Source: Bacteroidota bacterium
GTDB lineage: Bacteria; Bacteroidota; Ignavibacteria; UBA10030; UBA8401
Reading direction: 5' to 3'
Assembly (NCBI GenBank): GCA_025355705.1
Contig: JANXZD010000007.1
Coordinates: 1-5,788 of the forward strand
Length of the DNA stretch: 5,788 bases
Below are positions 4,654 through 5,788 of the stretch, piece after piece. The translations under genes were made by a program, and so were the position numbers. How positions within the stretch are numbered: the first letter of the stretch is position 1; the number at the start of each line of letters is the position of its first letter. Under the pieces are notes generated by a model. It saw nothing but the letters and a program-made list of their open reading frames with translations. It did no database searches and was not told where the DNA came from.

Positions 4654-5788
4654 ATGAAATCAAACAATTATAAACGATTTAAAAAAGATAAACCTAGAGC
4701 TGCATGTGGAATCTTTGGAGTGTTCGATCACCCTCAAGCCTCAGTGCTAACGTACTATGGATTGCATTCATTGCAGCATAGGGGCCAAGAAGCAAGTGGA
4801 ATAGTTTCTTGTGAGTATCGAGAAGATAAAAAGCGATTTCATTTCAATTTGATAAAAGGGATGGGTTTGGTAACAGATGTTTTTAAGGATTACAGTTTAC
4901 TTAAAGATCAGTTAAAGGGTAGATCAGCAATAGGTCATAACCGATATTCCACAACCGGTTCCGCAAATAATGAAAAAAATATCCAACCTTTGATTGTAAA
5001 TTATCGAGATGGAAATCTTGGCGTTGCACATAACGGTAATTTGACCAATTTTAGAACGATCAGGAAACAACTACAAGATGATGGTACAATTTTCCAAACA
5101 ACTTCGGATACCGAGTTACTTCTTCATTTAATTGCTCGAAGTAAACAAAAAAAACAAATTGACCAAATCAAAGAAGCGATAGATAAAGTTGAAGGAGCAT
5201 ATTCTCTTGTAATACTGACTGATTCCATGCTGGTTGCTGCACGCGATCCATATGGTTTCAGACCGTTAGCGTTAGGAGAGAAAGATGGATGTTATGTTAT
5301 TGCATCTGAGACGTGTGCTTTCGATATCATTGATGCTAAGTATGTTCGAGATATTGAACCGGGTGAAATTCTTGTTATCGATAAACGAGCTGACTCAAAA
5401 GAGCAATTGACATCATTACGAGTTGAAAAACAAATAGACCAGTCCCATCATTGTATATTTGAATACATTTATTTTTCAAGACCCGATAGTTTCATATTCG
5501 GCGATAGTGTCGACAAAATTCGTCGTAAATTAGGAAAATCACTTGCACAAGAGTCACCGGTTCATCCTGATTCAGAAGAAAAGACGATTGTTATTAGTGT
5601 TCCCGACTCAAGTAATACCGCAGCTTTGGGATTCGTTACAGAATCAATTAAACAAGGCATTAACACAAAATTAGAACTTGGTCTTATTCGAAATCATTAC
5701 GTTGGAAGAACATTCATTCAGCCGGAACAGGGAATGCGTGAAATGAAGGTCAAAACTAAGTTCAATACTGTAAAAGGTGTTCTCAAAG
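4654..5788 (+). CDS. purF: Amidophosphoribosyltransferase (glutamine PRPP amidotransferase), 3'-truncated by the window edge
   Basis: The enzyme makes 5-phosphoribosylamine from PRPP and glutamine, the committed step of purine synthesis. The first 378 residues are here, open to the edge. The N-terminal glutaminase (Ntn) domain has catalytic Cys18 in AACGIFG, so a basic 17-residue propeptide (KRFKKDKPR core) would be removed to expose Cys. Other active-site motifs are YYGLHSLQHRGQEASG (34-49), GHNRYSTTG (94-102, Arg97), AHNGNL (125-130) and TSDTE (150-154, Asp152). ARDPYGFRPLALG (196-208) and ASETCAFD (217-224) follow, then FEYIYFSRPDS (269-279) and the start of the phosphoribosyltransferase domain with VPDSSNTAALGF (316-327) and YVGRTFIQP (349-357). 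Cys267 matches the first Fe-S cluster ligand of Bacillus-type PurF; the other ligands and the PRPP motif lie beyond the window. The ATG touches the nadB TAA, in the same frame, with no Shine-Dalgarno sequence, which suggests translational coupling. Confidence 0.95.
   Translation, partial: MKSNNYKRFKKDKPRAACGIFGVFDHPQASVLTYYGLHSLQHRGQEASGIVSCEYREDKKRFHFNLIKGMGLVTDVFKDYSLLKDQLKGRSAIGHNRYSTTGSANNEKNIQPLIVNYRDGNLGVAHNGNLTNFRTIRKQLQDDGTIFQTTSDTELLLHLIARSKQKKQIDQIKEAIDKVEGAYSLVILTDSMLVAARDPYGFRPLALGEKDGCYVIASETCAFDIIDAKYVRDIEPGEILVIDKRADSKEQLTSLRVEKQIDQSHHCIFEYIYFSRPDSFIFGDSVDKIRRKLGKSLAQESPVHPDSEEKTIVISVPDSSNTAALGFVTESIKQGINTKLELGLIRNHYVGRTFIQPEQGMREMKVKTKFNTVKGVLK

Noticed and set aside
5141..5160. 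A8 run inside purF as a programmed frameshift site
   Set aside because: The zero frame continues with normal PurF sequence on both sides, no stimulatory hairpin is evident, and similar A-runs occur by chance in this AT-rich DNA (for example A8 at 689-696).

Overview
The window is AT-rich bacterial DNA with every supported gene on the plus strand. It carries three housekeeping biosynthetic genes and, between them, two envelope-protein genes. The protein styles suggest the Bacteroidota/Chlorobiota/Ignavibacteriota neighbourhood: a serine/threonine/glycine-rich modular lipoprotein, a small eight-stranded-type outer-membrane barrel, and Gram-negative signal peptides. This is an inference from protein character; no rRNA or marker gene fixes the taxon.

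Layout: (i) 1-750 is the C-terminal part of a class III PLP aminotransferase, most like acetylornithine aminotransferase (ArgD); its N-terminus lies outside the window. (ii) 751-917 is a non-coding gap with a weak candidate promoter and a dyad just before a strong ribosome binding site. (iii) 918-2174 encodes a secreted, probably lipid-anchored protein of three modules joined by two five-glycine linkers. (iv) 2175-2300 holds the best promoter in the window, with its -10 box inside a perfect 14-bp palindrome. (v) 2301-2975 encodes a small outer-membrane beta-barrel protein, closed by a strong intrinsic terminator. (vi) 3058-4653 is nadB (L-aspartate oxidase), followed with zero spacing by (vii) purF (amidophosphoribosyltransferase), which runs off the right edge.

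The housekeeping genes serve arginine (or lysine), NAD and purine synthesis. nadB and purF look like one translationally coupled unit. The two envelope genes have related 5' regions (GTAA-type inverted repeat, CTTGA, GGAGG ribosome binding site, similar signal-peptide DNA), so they may be co-regulated or have partly duplicated front ends. nadB and purF lack any visible Shine-Dalgarno sequence, while both envelope genes have perfect GGAGG, and nadB may be read from a leaderless mRNA. I see no mobile element, CRISPR array, tRNA, rRNA or defence system. The window is mostly ordinary, and the items worth a second look are regulatory or concern the uncharacterised lipoprotein.
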